Shown: positions 34,545 through 44,396 of the stretch, piece by piece | Numbering within the stretch: position 1 is the stretch's first letter | Layout of the letters: each line of letters begins with the position of its first letter | Origin: Pseudomonas sichuanensis | Lineage (GTDB): Bacteria; Pseudomonadota; Gammaproteobacteria; Pseudomonadales; Pseudomonadaceae | DNA length: 64,000 nucleotides | NCBI RefSeq assembly: GCF_003231305.1 | Contig: NZ_QKVM01000018.1 | Location: 1 to 64,000 of the forward strand | Reading direction: 5' to 3' | Program-made: the position numbers and the translations under genes | The notes under the pieces: generated by a model | Database searches by the model: none | The model's input: only the letters and a program-made list of their open reading frames with translations | Told to the model about the DNA's origin: nothing

Positions 34545-37500
34545 TGCCCAGCCTCATAACGTGGAGTTTCAGGGGTGGCGTCGGCTTTCGGCTCTTTGCT
34601 GCCGAACAGCGACGACACTGCTACGAAGAACAGCGGTACCCAGAAGATGGCCAGCACGGTCGCACTGATCATGCCGCCGATCACCCCGGTGCCGATGGCA
34701 TGCTGGCTGCCGGCGCCCGCGCCGCTGGCGATGGTCAACGGTACCACGCCGAGGATGAACGCCAGGGAGGTCATGATGATCGGGCGCAGACGCATGCGGC
34801 ACGCCTCGATGGCGGCGTCGTACAGGCTGCGGCCCTGCTCGTGCAGTTCCTTGGCGAATTCGACGATCAGGATCGCGTTCTTGGCCGCCAGGCCGATGGT
34901 GGTCAACAGGCCGACCAGGAAGTACACGTCGTTGGACAGCCCGCGCATGCTGGTGGCGATCAGCGCACCGATGATACCCAGGGGCACGACCAGTACCACG
35001 GCGATCGGGATCGACCAGCTTTCGTACAGCGCTGCCAGGCAGAGGAACACGAACAGGACCGAGAGGGCGAACAGCGCCGGCATTTGCGAGCCGGAGAGTT
35101 TTTCCTCGTAGGACATGCCGGTCCAGGAGTAGCCGATACCGGCTGGCAGTTCGCCGGCGATGCGCTCGACTTCGGCCATGGCTTCACCGGTGGAGTAGCC
35201 CGGGGCCGGGGCACCGAGGATCTCGACCGCTTCAACGCCGTTGTAGCGCGACAGTTTCGGCGAGCCGTAGGTCCATTCGCCCTTGGCGAACGAGGAGAAC
35301 GGCACCATCTCGCCGGCGCCATTGCGCACGTACCATTTCTGCAGGTCTTCCGGGCTCATCCGCGCGTTGGGCGCGCCCTGGATGTAGACCTTCTTGACCC
35401 GGCCACGGTCGATGAAGTCGTTGACGTAGTTGCCGCCGAGGGCGATCGACAGGGTGCTGTTGATGTCGGCGATGGTCACGCCCAGGGCGCTGGCACGTTC
35501 GTCATCGATGGTCAGCTGGTACTGCGGTTCGTCGTTCAGGCCGTTCGGGCGCACTGCGCTGAGGATCTTGCTCTGCGCGGCCTTGGCCAGGAACTGGTTG
35601 CGCGCTTCCATCAGCTTGACGTGGCCGACACCGGCGCGGTCCTGCAGGAACACGTCGAAGCCGGTGGCGTTACCCAGTTCCAGCACCGCAGGCGGGGCGA
35701 AGGCGAACACCATCGCGTCACGGAAGCTGAAGAAGTGCTGCTGGGCGCGTTGCGACAGCTTGAACACGCTGTTCTCGGCCGAACGTTCGCCCCACGGCTT
35801 GAGCATGATGAACGCCATGCCCGAGCTCTGGCCGCGGCCGGCGAAGTTGAAGCCGTTCACGGTGAACACAGAAGCCACGGTGTCGGCTTCTTCCTTGAGC
35901 AGGTATTCGCGCATCTGGTCGACCACCACCTGGGTGCGCTCGGCACTGGAGCCGGCCGGGGTCTGCACCTGGGCGAACAGCACGCCCTGGTCTTCCTCGG
36001 GCAGGAACGCGGTGGGGATGCGGGCGAACAGCCAGATCATGCCGACCACGATCAGCGCGTAGGCCAGCAGGAACGGCACCTTGTTGCGCAGGATGGTACC
36101 GACGCTGCGCTCGTAGCCGACCACGCTGCGGTCGAAGTTGCGGTTGAACCAGCCGAAGAAGCCGCGCTTGGCCACATGGTGCTCGCCCTTTTTCAGCGGC
36201 TTGAGCATGGTGGCGCACAGGGCCGGGGTGAAGATCAGCGCGACCAGTACCGACAGGCCCATGGCCGAGACGATGGTGATCGAGAACTGACGGTAGATCA
36301 CACCGGTGGAGCCGCCGAAGAAGGCCATGGGCAGCAGTACCGCCGACAGCACCAGGGCAATACCCACCAGCGCGCCCTGGATCTGCTCCATCGAGCGCTT
36401 GGTCGCCTCCTTGGGCGGCAAGCCTTCCTCGGACATGACCCGTTCGACGTTCTCCACCACGACGATGGCATCGTCCACCAGCAAGCCGATGGCCAACACC
36501 ATGGCGAACATGGTCAGGGTGTTGATGCTGAAGCCGGCCGCCGCCAGGATGCCGAAGGTACCCAGCAACACCACGGGTACGGTCATGGTGGTGATGATGG
36601 TGGCGCGGAAGTTCTGCAGGAACAGGTACATCACCAGGAACACCAGGACCACGGCTTCGATCAGGGTGTGGATAACCCCGCTGATCGATTCGGTGACCAC
36701 CGGGGTGGTGTCATACGGGAACACGGCCTTCACGCCAGGCGGGAAGAAGGGTTCCAGGTCGCTGATGGTCTTGCGCAGCGCCTTGGCGGTATCCAGGGCG
36801 TTGGCGCCGGTGGCCAGCTTCACGGCCAGGCCGGAGGCGGGTTTACCGTTGAACTGGGCGCTGACGGCGTAGTTCTCGCCGCCCAGACCGACCTGGGCGA
36901 CATCGCCCAGGCGCACCTGGGAGCCGTCGCTGTTGACCTTGAGCAGGATCTTTTCGAACTGCTCGGCGGTCTGCAGGCGGGTCTTGCCGATGATGGTGGC
37001 GTTGAGCTGGGTACCTGGCAGGGCCGGCAGGCCGCCGAGCTGGCCGGACGACACCTGCACGTTCTGCGCGGCAACCGCGGTGCGCACGTCGACCGGGGTC
37101 AGCTGGAACTTGTTGAGCTTGGCCGGATCGAGCCAGATACGCATGGCGTACTGTGCACCGAACACCTGGAAGTCACCCACGCCTGCGGTCCGCGAGATCG
37201 GGTCCTGCATGTTGGAGACGATGTAGTTGGCCAGGTCGTCCTTGGTCATGCCGCCGTCTTCGGACACCAGGCCGATCACCAGCAGGAAGTTCTTCACAGC
37301 CTTGGTGACGCGGATACCTTGCTGCTGTACCTCTTGCGGCAGCAGCGGGGTGGCCAGGTTGAGCTTGTTCTGCACCTGCACCTGCGCGGTGTCGGCGTTG
37401 GTGCCCTGCTCGAAGGTGGCAGTAATGGTCATGCTGCCGTCGGAGTTACTTTCCGACGACACATAACGCAGGTTGTCGATACCGTTGAGCTGCTGCTCGA

Positions 37501-37693
37501 TCACCTGCACCACGGTGTCCTGCACCGTCTGCGCCGAGGCGCCCGGGTAGGTCACGGCGATGGCGATGGCCGGCGGCGCGATGCTCGGGTACTGGTTGAT
37601 CGGCAGCTTCAGGATCGACAAGGCGCCGACCAGCATGATCACCAGGGCGATCACCCAGGCGAAGATCGGGCGATCGATAAAGAACTTCGACAT
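34541..37693 (-). CDS. ttgB: RND multidrug efflux permease TtgB
   Basis: The inner-membrane RND pump of TtgABC, exporting antibiotics, flavonoids and solvents. The 1050-residue protein has an HAE1-family layout with the N-terminal [13 protein letters not shown] motif, the [16 protein letters not shown] segment containing the paired aspartates (about residues 405-420), and twelve membrane helices around two periplasmic loops. It is homologous to MexB/AcrB at full length. It begins three bases after the ttgA stop. A very long open frame on the opposite strand is a GC-bias artefact. Confidence 0.97.
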   Translation of the reverse strand: MSKFFIDRPIFAWVIALVIMLVGALSILKLPINQYPSIAPPAIAIAVTYPGASAQTVQDTVVQVIEQQLNGIDNLRYVSSESNSDGSMTITATFEQGTNADTAQVQVQNKLNLATPLLPQEVQQQGIRVTKAVKNFLLVIGLVSEDGGMTKDDLANYIVSNMQDPISRTAGVGDFQVFGAQYAMRIWLDPAKLNKFQLTPVDVRTAVAAQNVQVSSGQLGGLPALPGTQLNATIIGKTRLQTAEQFEKILLKVNSDGSQVRLGDVAQVGLGGENYAVSAQFNGKPASGLAVKLATGANALDTAKALRKTISDLEPFFPPGVKAVFPYDTTPVVTESISGVIHTLIEAVVLVFLVMYLFLQNFRATIITTMTVPVVLLGTFGILAAAGFSINTLTMFAMVLAIGLLVDDAIVVVENVERVMSEEGLPPKEATKRSMEQIQGALVGIALVLSAVLLPMAFFGGSTGVIYRQFSITIVSAMGLSVLVALIFTPALCATMLKPLKKGEHHVAKRGFFGWFNRNFDRSVVGYERSVGTILRNKVPFLLAYALIVVGMIWLFARIPTAFLPEEDQGVLFAQVQTPAGSSAERTQVVVDQMREYLLKEEADTVASVFTVNGFNFAGRGQSSGMAFIMLKPWGERSAENSVFKLSQRAQQHFFSFRDAMVFAFAPPAVLELGNATGFDVFLQDRAGVGHVKLMEARNQFLAKAAQSKILSAVRPNGLNDEPQYQLTIDDERASALGVTIADINSTLSIALGGNYVNDFIDRGRVKKVYIQGAPNARMSPEDLQKWYVRNGAGEMVPFSSFAKGEWTYGSPKLSRYNGVEAVEILGAPAPGYSTGEAMAEVERIAGELPAGIGYSWTGMSYEEKLSGSQMPALFALSVLFVFLCLAALYESWSIPIAVVLVVPLGIIGALIATSMRGLSNDVYFLVGLLTTIGLAAKNAILIVEFAKELHEQGRSLYDAAIEACRMRLRPIIMTSLAFILGVVPLTIASGAGAGSQHAIGTGVIGGMISATVLAIFWVPLFFVAVSSLFGSKEPKADATPETPRYEAGQ

Positions 37694-37696
37694 GGT

Positions 37697-38851
37697 TTAC
37701 TCCGCTTTGGCGTCTGCTTTCGCCGCGTTGGCCTGATCGGGGCCGGCCGGCTTCTTGACGTTGGTGGCTTCGCTGACCTTGACCTCGACGCCTGGGCGTA
37801 CGTATTGCAGGCCTTCGGTAATCAGGCGGTCACCCGGGTTCAGGCCTTCCTCGATCAGCCAGTCGCTGCCCAGGGTACGGCTGGCCTTGAGCTGGCGCAG
37901 TTCGACCTTGTTTTCCTGGTTGACCACCAGTGCGGTCGGCGCGCCCTTGAGGTCGCGGGTCACGCCCTGTTGCGGGGCCAGGATGGCGTTGGCATTGACC
38001 CCGGCCTTGAGGCGGGCGTGCACGAACATGCCCGGCAACAGGGTGTGGTCGGGGTTGGGGAAGATCGCGCGCAGGGTCACGGAGCCGGTGGTTTCGTCGA
38101 CTGCAACTTCCGAGAACTCCAGGCGGCCCTGCTGCTTGAACAGGCTGCCGTCTTCGAGCACCAGCTGCACTTGCGCGGCGTTGTCACCGGCCTTCTGCAA
38201 CTGGCCGCTTTCCAGGTCACGGCGCAGCTTGAGCAGCTCGGCGGTGGACTGGGTGACGTCGACATAGACCGGGTCGAGTTGCTGGATGGTGGCCATGGCG
38301 TTGGTCTGGCCATTGCTCACCAGCGCGCCTTCGGTGACCGAGGAACGGCCGACGCGGCCGCTGATCGGTGCCAGAACCTTGGTGTAGCGCAGGTCGATCT
38401 GGGCGCTCTTGAGCGCGGCTTCTGCCTGCAATCGTTTGGCATTGGCATCGTCGTATTCCTGCTTGGAGACGGCCTGCTCGTCGATCAGTTGCTTGTAGCG
38501 TTCGGCCAGCGAGCGGGTAGCCTGCAGGTTGGCCTGGGCGTTGGCCAGGTTGGCCTCGTAGACGGCGGGGTCGATCTGGTAGAGCTGCTGCCCTTCCTTG
38601 ACGTCGCTGCCTTCCTTGAACAGGCGCTTGAGGATGATGCCATTGACCTGCGGGCGGACTTCGGCGATGCGGTAGGCCGTGGTGCGCCCCGGCAGTTCCG
38701 AGGTCAGGGTGAAGGACTGGGGTTGAACGGTGACGACGCCGACCAGAGGAGCCTGCGGCGCAGGCGCGGCTTCTTCTTTCTTACAGCCACTGAGCAGGGT
38801 TGCCAGGGCCACGGCGGAAACCAGGGCGGTTACGGCTGGCTTGAATTGCAT
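37697..38851 (-). CDS. ttgA: RND efflux periplasmic adaptor lipoprotein TtgA
   Basis: The membrane fusion protein of TtgABC. The 384 residues begin with a lipoprotein signal (MQFKPAVTALVSAVALATLLSGC, cysteine at 23), then a lipoyl half (VNGIILKRLFKEGSDVKEGQ, about 70-90), a coiled-coil hairpin (about 100-165), the second lipoyl half (LAPISGRVGRSSVTEGALV) and a beta-barrel. It is homologous to MexA/AcrA. First gene of the ttgABC operon; its promoter faces ttgR and is overlapped by the TtgR operator (38948-38977). Confidence 0.97.
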   Translation of the reverse strand: MQFKPAVTALVSAVALATLLSGCKKEEAAPAPQAPLVGVVTVQPQSFTLTSELPGRTTAYRIAEVRPQVNGIILKRLFKEGSDVKEGQQLYQIDPAVYEANLANAQANLQATRSLAERYKQLIDEQAVSKQEYDDANAKRLQAEAALKSAQIDLRYTKVLAPISGRVGRSSVTEGALVSNGQTNAMATIQQLDPVYVDVTQSTAELLKLRRDLESGQLQKAGDNAAQVQLVLEDGSLFKQQGRLEFSEVAVDETTGSVTLRAIFPNPDHTLLPGMFVHARLKAGVNANAILAPQQGVTRDLKGAPTALVVNQENKVELRQLKASRTLGSDWLIEEGLNPGDRLITEGLQYVRPGVEVKVSEATNVKKPAGPDQANAAKADAKAE

Positions 38852-38947
38852 GAGGATCCTCGGGTCGCTGGAGCAAGGGAGCTCAAGAATAGTGGAAGTG
38901 TCTTGTCAGAAAAACGCTATCCGGTGGATTAATAGCTTGCTACCGAA

Positions 38948-38977
38948 TATACTTACATTCATGCTTGTTTGTAAATA
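38948..38977. promoter_or_regulatory. TtgR operator
   Basis: TATACTTACATTCATG followed by CTTGTTTGTAAATA is a partial palindrome matching the published TtgR operator almost base for base (known from DOT-T1E and KT2440). It lies between divergent ttgA and ttgR and covers both promoters. Confidence 0.93.
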
Positions 38978-39107
38978 CCGCCGGTGGATTGCATACCCCC
39001 CCACCGCGAACCGCTCAATTACCCCGGGAACGGCCCCTGAAGAGGCGACCCCGGCCTGATTCCCGCCCGCCAGAAGTGCGTGCGGGGCCTGAAGAGGTTG
39101 TGTTGCC

Positions 39108-39740
39108 ATGGTCCGTCGAACCAAAGAAGAAGCCCAGGAAACCCGCGCCCAGATTATCGAGGCGGCGGAAAAGGCCTTCTACAAGCGCGGGGTTGCGCGA
39201 ACCACACTGGCCGATATCGCTGAGCTCGCGGGGGTGACCCGTGGCGCGATCTACTGGCATTTCAGCAACAAGGCCGACCTGGTCCAGGCGCTGCTCGACT
39301 GCCTGCACGAAACCCACGACCACCTGGCCCGGGCCAGTGAGAGCGAGGATGAACTCGACCCGCTGGGTTGCATGCGCAAATTGTTACTGCAAGTGTTCAA
39401 CCAACTGGTGCTGGATGCCCGAACCCGGCGTATCAATGAAATCCTGCACCACAAGTGCGAGTTCACCGACGACATGTGTGAGATTCGCCAGCAACGGCAG
39501 AACGCGGTACTCGACTGCCACGTAGGTATAGCCCTGACCCTGACCAACGCCGTGCGGCGTGGGCAATTGCCTGCCGACCTCGATTGCGATCGCGCTGCCG
39601 TGGCGATGTTTGCCTATGTTGATGGCCTGATTGGGCGCTGGTTGCTGCTGCCGGACAGTTTCGACCTGCTGCGCGATGCCGAAAAGTGGGTGGACACCGG
39701 GCTGGATATGCTGCGCTTGAGCCCAAGCCTGCGCAAATGA
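39108..39740 (+). CDS. ttgR: TetR-family repressor TtgR
   Basis: The TetR-type repressor of ttgABC and of itself; plant flavonoids, phloretin and chloramphenicol release it from DNA. The 210 residues match TtgR length. The helix-turn-helix ([21 protein letters not shown], about 32-52) is that of TtgR/AcrR, and the rest closely follows the TtgR sequence as I remember it, including [21 protein letters not shown] cluster of substitutions compared with KT2440 lies in the C-terminal half (for example in the [12 protein letters not shown] region). It is divergent from ttgA with a 256-base gap containing the operator. Confidence 0.97.
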   Translation: MVRRTKEEAQETRAQIIEAAEKAFYKRGVARTTLADIAELAGVTRGAIYWHFSNKADLVQALLDCLHETHDHLARASESEDELDPLGCMRKLLLQVFNQLVLDARTRRINEILHHKCEFTDDMCEIRQQRQNAVLDCHVGIALTLTNAVRRGQLPADLDCDRAAVAMFAYVDGLIGRWLLLPDSFDLLRDAEKWVDTGLDMLRLSPSLRK

Positions 39741-39820
39741 CACTTTGTGAAGGATTGTGAGGAAGTGTGGGTTGCTCGGCATTAAATAGGGATTAACAAC
39801 CGGGGCTGCCGCGCAGCCCA

Positions 39821-39890
39821 TTCGCGGCACAAGGCCGCTCCTACAAGGGATCGCGCACTTCTGTAGGAGCGGCCTTGTGCCGCGAAAGGG
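39821..39890. repeat. REP inverted pair
   Basis: Facing REP units (GCGGCACAAGGCCGCTCCTA type) lie between the convergent ttgR and the MFS exporter genes. Confidence 0.88.
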
Positions 39891-39912
39891 GGGCGAAGCG
39901 CCCCCGGCGATC

Positions 39913-41364
39913 TCAGCGCCCGCGCAGTTGCCGATCCGGCAACGCCAGCGCAGCCAGCAACCCAAGCAGCGAAGCCCCTGCACTGGCCAGCAACAGATTC
40001 CTGAACGTTTCCAGCAAGCGCGCCTGGGTCTCAGGGTCTGCCTCACCTGCCTTGAGGCTGCCCAGCAGGGGATTGCCCAGCAGCTCGAAACCACCCTGCT
40101 GCAACAACGCCAGCAGCAGGCTGGACATGCACGCCACCCCCATCGCCCCGCCTAGCGAACGGAACAGGTTGGTGGTGCTGGTGGCCACGCCGATGTCCTT
40201 CGCCTCCACTGCACTCTGGGTACCCACCAGCGAGGTGGGGAACTGCAACCCGCAGGCGATCCCGGTCAGCAGCATGAACAATGCGCTGAGCCAACCCGAT
40301 TGCGGCGGTGTCAGGGCCATGGCGGCGATGGCAGCCGGCATCAGCAGCGCGCCGGTCAGGATCTGTGGCTTGAAACGCCCGGTGCGGCTGGTCATGCGGC
40401 CACCGGTGAACGCGCCGAGCGGCAGCCCCATGGCCAGCGGCAGCAGGTGCAGTGCGGCGCTGTCGGCGCCGGCCCCGGTGATGCCCTGGTAACGCAGGGG
40501 CATGAGCATGGTCAGCGATATCGACTGAAAGCTGGCGAAGAAGATCACGCACCAGCACAGCACCGCGACCCGGTTGCCGAACAGGCTCATCGGCAGCAGT
40601 GGCTCACGGCAGCGTCGCTCATGGGTGACGAACACCAGCAGCCCGAGCAGCGCGCCGCCCAGCAGTACCAGTACCGGTGTCGACTGCCAGGCATGCCCCT
40701 GGCCGACCAGGGTGATGCCCAGCAGCAGGCTGCCCAGGCCAATGATCATCAACACCGCGCCCAGGTAGTCCACCTGAACCTCGCGGCGTTTCACCGACAA
40801 CCCGTCGAGGGCACGGTGGATCGCCCACAGCGCCACCAGCCCCAGCGGCAGGTTGATCCAGAACACCCAGCGCCACGACAGGTACTCGGTCAGCCAGCCG
40901 CCCAGCACCGGCCCGGCGACACTGGCCAGGGCGTACATGCTGCTGAAATAGCCCTGGTAGCGGCCGCGTTCGCGCGGCGGCACGAAGTCGCCGATGATCG
41001 CCTGGCTCACCGACACCATGCCGCCTGCGCCGATGCCCTGCAGCACCCGCGCCAGCACCAGCTGCGGCATGTCCTGGGCCAGGCCGCAGGCGATCGAGGC
41101 GAGGGTGAACAGCGCGGTGCCGGTGAGGATCATGCGTCGCCGGCCATACAGGTCGCCGAGCTTGCCGTAGATCGGCACGGCAATGGTCATGGCCACCATG
41201 TAGCCGGAGATGACCCAGGCCAGCAGGCCGACATCGTTGAACTGGGCGGAGATCGCCGGCAGCGACACGGCGACGATGGTCTGGTCGAGGGCACCGAGGA
41301 AGATCGCCAGCATCAGGGCGGTCAGTACGCTGCGAAGAACGGTAGGGGGCAGGGCGGCGGTCAC
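39913..41364 (-). CDS. DHA2-family drug exporter (EmrB/QacA type MFS)
   Basis: An inner-membrane drug:H+ antiporter of 483 residues with about fourteen transmembrane helices, the size of the DHA2 branch. Motif A appears as GKLGDLYGRRRMILTG (about 65-80), motif C as the GPVLGGWLTEYLSWRWVFWINLPLG region (about 142-166), and the first helix has the family LDQTIVAVSLPAI. No EmrA-type partner is adjacent. It converges on ttgR, separated by a REP pair. The substrate is unknown. Confidence 0.9.
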   Translation of the reverse strand: MTAALPPTVLRSVLTALMLAIFLGALDQTIVAVSLPAISAQFNDVGLLAWVISGYMVAMTIAVPIYGKLGDLYGRRRMILTGTALFTLASIACGLAQDMPQLVLARVLQGIGAGGMVSVSQAIIGDFVPPRERGRYQGYFSSMYALASVAGPVLGGWLTEYLSWRWVFWINLPLGLVALWAIHRALDGLSVKRREVQVDYLGAVLMIIGLGSLLLGITLVGQGHAWQSTPVLVLLGGALLGLLVFVTHERRCREPLLPMSLFGNRVAVLCWCVIFFASFQSISLTMLMPLRYQGITGAGADSAALHLLPLAMGLPLGAFTGGRMTSRTGRFKPQILTGALLMPAAIAAMALTPPQSGWLSALFMLLTGIACGLQFPTSLVGTQSAVEAKDIGVATSTTNLFRSLGGAMGVACMSSLLLALLQQGGFELLGNPLLGSLKAGEADPETQARLLETFRNLLLASAGASLLGLLAALALPDRQLRGR

Positions 41365-41852
41365 AAGGGCACCTTGTTGTCATTGCCAGTGACGTGGGCG
41401 CTGGTTCGTGGGAGCGGCGGTGCGCCGATGCGACTTGCCCCGCGATGTCGTCGCAAAGGCCATTGCCATCGCGGGGCAAGCCCGCTCCCACAAAACCCGC
41501 GTCCAGCATCTGAAGCTGAGAGCTGAGGAAGGAAAGATTGTAACCTGAGTTGAGTAGCTTCCTATGTACTCTGTGCATCCCCTATGCAAGATCGGCATTG
41601 GCGCATTCATCCAGTGCTGCATGGCTGCGTGATATCGTGCAAAGGTCGCAGAGGCTGAAATCCGGGGCCTGCACCAGCATGGTGCAGCGTTTTGCCGCAG
41701 GGTTTCGCGTTGCTGTATTTCCACACCTTTTATTCCTCTGCCTGCATGACGAGCATGACCGCCCCGATGGCGACGGTTGGATCAGTCAGGTAGACCCGAT
41801 ACAGGGGTCGGTTGTCAGCCGTTCAACATTTCTTATTACAAGCGGAGTGATC
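41365..41852. other. Intergenic region upstream of oxaloacetate decarboxylase
   Basis: 488 bases between two divergently transcribed genes, with a REP pair (41407-41491). The stretch 41500-41852 has an open frame running into the decarboxylase gene but no composition or ribosome-site support for coding before 41853. A TTGTCA/TTATTA pair near 41810-41840 could be the promoter. Confidence 0.5.
41407..41491. repeat. REP inverted pair
   Basis: A REP unit of the GTGGGAGCGGCGGTGCGCCG type faces a CGGGGCAAGCCCGCTCCCAC unit, upstream of both flanking genes. Confidence 0.85.
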
Positions 41853-42722
41853 ATGCCCAAGGCTTCCCACCACGATCTGCGTTTTGCCTTCCGCGAACTG
41901 CTCGCTTCAGGTTCGTGCTATCACACCGCCTCGGTCTTCGACCCCATGTCTGCGCGGATCGCCGCCGACCTTGGCTTTGAAGTCGGCATTCTCGGCGGCT
42001 CGGTTGCCTCGTTGCAGGTATTGGCTGCGCCGGACTTTGCCCTGATCACCCTCAGCGAGTTCGTCGAGCAGGCCACCCGTATCGGCCGCGTTGCCCAGCT
42101 GCCGGTGCTCGCCGATGCCGACCATGGCTACGGCAACGCCCTCAACGTCATGCGCACGGTGATCGAACTGGAGCGGGCCGGGGTGGCTGCCCTGACCATC
42201 GAGGATACCTTGCTGCCGGCCCAGTTCGGCCGCAAGTCCACTGACCTGATCCCGGTGGAAGAGGGCGTCGGCAAGATCCGCGCTGCATTGGAAGCCCGCG
42301 TCGATTCGGCCATGGCGATCATTGCCCGGACCAACGCCGGGGTGCTGAGCACTGAAGAAATCATCGTGCGCACCCAGAGCTACCAGAAGGCCGGTGCCGA
42401 TGGCATCTGCATGGTGGGGGTGAAGGACTTCGAGCAACTGGAACAGATCGCCGAGCACCTGAACGTGCCGCTGATGCTGGTCACCTACGGCAACCCGAAC
42501 CTGCGTGACGACGAGCGCCTGGCGCGCCTGGGCGTGCGCATCGTGGTCGACGGCCACGCCGCCTACTTTGCCGCGATCAAGGCCACTTACGACTGCCTGC
42601 GCCTGCAGCGTGGCCAGCAGCACAAGTCGGACAGCCTTAACGCCACCGAGCTCTCGCACACCTACACCCAGCCGGAGGACTACATCCGTTGGGCCAAGGA
42701 ATACATGAGCGTCGAGGAGTGA
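41853..42722 (+). CDS. Oxaloacetate decarboxylase (isocitrate lyase/PEP mutase superfamily)
   Basis: A 289-residue member of the PEP mutase/isocitrate lyase superfamily. The whole sequence follows P. aeruginosa PA4872, which was shown to be a Mg-dependent oxaloacetate decarboxylase. Metal-binding acidic residues are in [16 protein letters not shown] (about 89-104) and the [13 protein letters not shown] segment (about 117-129), and the family loop histidine-type region [18 protein letters not shown] (about 232-249) is present. It lacks the KKCGH catalytic loop of isocitrate lyase. Start ATG behind AAGCGGAGTGATC. It is a single gene; it converges with the small peptide gene at 42744. Confidence 0.92.
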   Translation: MPKASHHDLRFAFRELLASGSCYHTASVFDPMSARIAADLGFEVGILGGSVASLQVLAAPDFALITLSEFVEQATRIGRVAQLPVLADADHGYGNALNVMRTVIELERAGVAALTIEDTLLPAQFGRKSTDLIPVEEGVGKIRAALEARVDSAMAIIARTNAGVLSTEEIIVRTQSYQKAGADGICMVGVKDFEQLEQIAEHLNVPLMLVTYGNPNLRDDERLARLGVRIVVDGHAAYFAAIKATYDCLRLQRGQQHKSDSLNATELSHTYTQPEDYIRWAKEYMSVEE

Positions 42723-42743
42723 CCGGCGCGCGGCGCCGTCGCG

Positions 42744-42917
42744 TTATCTGACGGCACTCAAGGTTGCGGTGTGGGGCACGCAGTGTTCCAGCGCGCAACT
42801 GGCCGCGGTATTGGGTTGGCTGCGCAGCAGCTCGACCCGCCAGCAGGCCGAGCCGTAGAGCCCCACGACGGCGGCCAGGGCAAAGACCAGCGCGCAACGC
42901 CTGGACTTGATACTCAT
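42744..42917 (-). CDS. Small hydrophobic-leader peptide, unknown
   Basis: A 57-residue reading frame with a textbook ribosome site (AGGAGGTAAGCACC, then ATG). The peptide starts MSIKSRRC, followed by a hydrophobic helix (about residues 9-25) and a hydrophilic tail with four cysteines in all (residues 8, 25, 41 and 46). This could be a single-pass membrane peptide or a secreted peptide with an uncleaved leader. It lies 21 bases from the convergent oxaloacetate decarboxylase stop. No family is recognised; the ribosome site and membrane-helix pattern are the reasons for calling it. Confidence 0.6.
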   Translation of the reverse strand: MSIKSRRCALVFALAAVVGLYGSACWRVELLRSQPNTAASCALEHCVPHTATLSAVR

Positions 42918-43380
42918 GGTGCTTACCTCCTGTTTTTGTAACAGGTGATAACGGTAAGCATAGGTCTGTCCCGGATATCTGCACTGTACTCATTGCCAGC
43001 GAGCCCGCGTGCTGGTGGGGTGAACCGTTCACGATTTGCAGCGCCTATGAGATCGAGCGCCGCCCGCGCGGTGCATCGCGGGACAAGTCGCATCGGCGCA
43101 CCGCCGCTCCCACATCTGTTTCGGGCCAGTCTCTCCTGGACCTTCACCTTGTCCGCCTTGTTGGTACGACGCGGTTTCAGTATGGGCGTTGCCGCCGCCC
43201 CACATGACTCAAGGCATGCACCAAGGCAGGCGCCGGTACTTTCACAGGACTCATTGGCCCGAAACAAATGTGGGAGCGGCGGTGCGCCGATGCGACTTGT
43301 CCCGCGATGCGCCGCGCGGGCGGCGCTCGATCTCGAGAGCGCTGCAAGGCTATCGCCCTACACCTGGCACCCACCCACCC
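42918..43380. other. Non-coding region with long inverted repeat
   Basis: 463 bases between the small peptide gene and the LysR gene. It contains the 93-base inverted repeat (43036-43347) with a 126-base centre, and the small gene's promoter at the left edge (TAACGGTAAGC... stretch near 42950). Open frames inside it derive from the repeat. Confidence 0.6.
43036..43347. repeat. Long inverted repeat, REP-derived, 93-bp arms
   Basis: The arms 43036-43128 and 43255-43347 are complementary over 93 bases with about half a dozen mismatches, four of them in one block (43045-43048 versus 43335-43338). The central part of each arm is a REP unit (GCATCGGCGCACCGCCGCTC) extended by CGAGCGCCGCCCGCGCGG. 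The 126-base spacer is unique sequence. The structure is much longer than the ordinary REP pairs elsewhere in the window. Confidence 0.9.
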
Positions 43381-44292
43381 CTAAAGCCCCAACCCCCGAT
43401 CCCACTCCGGCTCATCCCCAAACCGCTCCACCAGAAAGTCCAGCATGCTGCGCAAGGTCGCCGGCATGTGCTTGCGCGAAGTGTACACCGCGTTCAGGTT
43501 CAGCTCCCGTGGCCGTGCCTCGGGCAGCAGGCGCACCAGTTCGCCGCTGCGTAGCGCACTGGCCGCCTGGTAAGTGGGCAGCATGGCGATACCGGCGCTG
43601 GCCAGCGCGGCCTTCTGCAGGGTCATGGCCTCGTTGGCGCTGATATTGCCCTGTACCGGCACGGCGACACTCTGCCCGTCCACCTCGAAATGCCACAGGC
43701 TATGGCCGAAGTAGGCATGGGTCAGGCAGTTGTGCCCGCTCAGTTCCTCCACCCGCATCGGTGTGCCGTGCTCGCGCAGGTACGCGGGGCTGGCGCAGAC
43801 CACCGAGCGGCACACGCTCAGGCGTCGGGCGATCAGGTTGGGGTCGACGTCGTTGCTGGTGCGGATCGCCAGATCGATGCGTTCGTCCACCAGGTTGACG
43901 GTGCGATCGAGCATTTGCAGCTCCACCTTCACCCCGGGGTAGCGCTTGACGTAGGCCGCCAGCGCATCCACCAACTGAGCCTGGCCGAACGAGGTGCTGA
44001 CGCTGATGCGCAGCTCGCCGCGGGGGGCATCATCGGGCTGGCGCACGGCGTGTTGCAGGTCGCCGGCCAGTTCCAGCAGCTGCCGGCAGCGCGGCAATGT
44101 CTCCTGCCCGGCGGCGGTCAGGCTGAGCTTGCGCGTGGTGCGCTGCATCAGCCGGGCGCCGACCCAGTCCTCCAGCTCCGCCAGGTAGCGCGATACCACT
44201 GGCCGGGAAAGCTCCAGATGATCCGCCGCCGCAGACTGGCTGCCCAGGTCGACGACGGTGACGAAGACGCGCATGGCGTTCAGACGGTCCAT
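43381..44292 (-). CDS. LysR-family transcriptional regulator
   Basis: A 303-residue LysR regulator of the CrgA/DsdC-like group. The N-terminal helix-turn-helix (MDRLNAMRVFVTVVDLGSQ..., ELSRPVVSRYLAELEDWVGARL, residues 1-55) and a periplasmic-binding-type effector domain with a FGQAQLVDALAAYVKRYPGV segment are standard. It is divergent from the metallo-hydrolase gene at 44397, with 104 bases between that contain an inverted pair TTGCCCGATT/AATCGGGCAA. This suggests it controls the hydrolase-oxidoreductase pair. Confidence 0.88.
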   Translation of the reverse strand: MDRLNAMRVFVTVVDLGSQSAAADHLELSRPVVSRYLAELEDWVGARLMQRTTRKLSLTAAGQETLPRCRQLLELAGDLQHAVRQPDDAPRGELRISVSTSFGQAQLVDALAAYVKRYPGVKVELQMLDRTVNLVDERIDLAIRTSNDVDPNLIARRLSVCRSVVCASPAYLREHGTPMRVEELSGHNCLTHAYFGHSLWHFEVDGQSVAVPVQGNISANEAMTLQKAALASAGIAMLPTYQAASALRSGELVRLLPEARPRELNLNAVYTSRKHMPATLRSMLDFLVERFGDEPEWDRGLGL

Positions 44293-44295
44293 GAT

Positions 44296-44356
44296 TTGCC
44301 CGATTTCAGAAATGAACTATGTCGCAGCATCGCATTTTTTGTAATGAATCGGGCAA
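44296..44356. promoter_or_regulatory. Candidate LysR operator (inverted TTGCCCGATT)
   Basis: TTGCCCGATT at 44296-44305 and AATCGGGCAA at 44347-44356 are exact complements 41 bases apart, spanning the space between the divergent LysR and hydrolase genes. The arrangement suits regulation of both promoters, but no other copies are available to test it. Confidence 0.5.
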
Positions 44357-44396
44357 CTAAGCTGTGCTCCATCGACTCACTCATCAGGAAGCAACC

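Noticed and set aside
34544-38932. A 1462-codon open frame on the plus strand opposite ttgB/ttgA
   Set aside because: It lies fully antisense to well-conserved pump genes, has a His/Gln/Gly/Asp-rich composition typical of the opposite frame of GC-rich coding DNA, and no recognisable domain.
41550-41852. N-terminal extension of the oxaloacetate decarboxylase
   Set aside because: The frame is open, but the homologous protein begins at 41853 and a ribosome site is directly before that ATG.
43036-43347. Insertion sequence
   Set aside because: The inverted arms are present but the centre is only 126 bases with no transposase frame; kept instead as a repeat of unknown origin.
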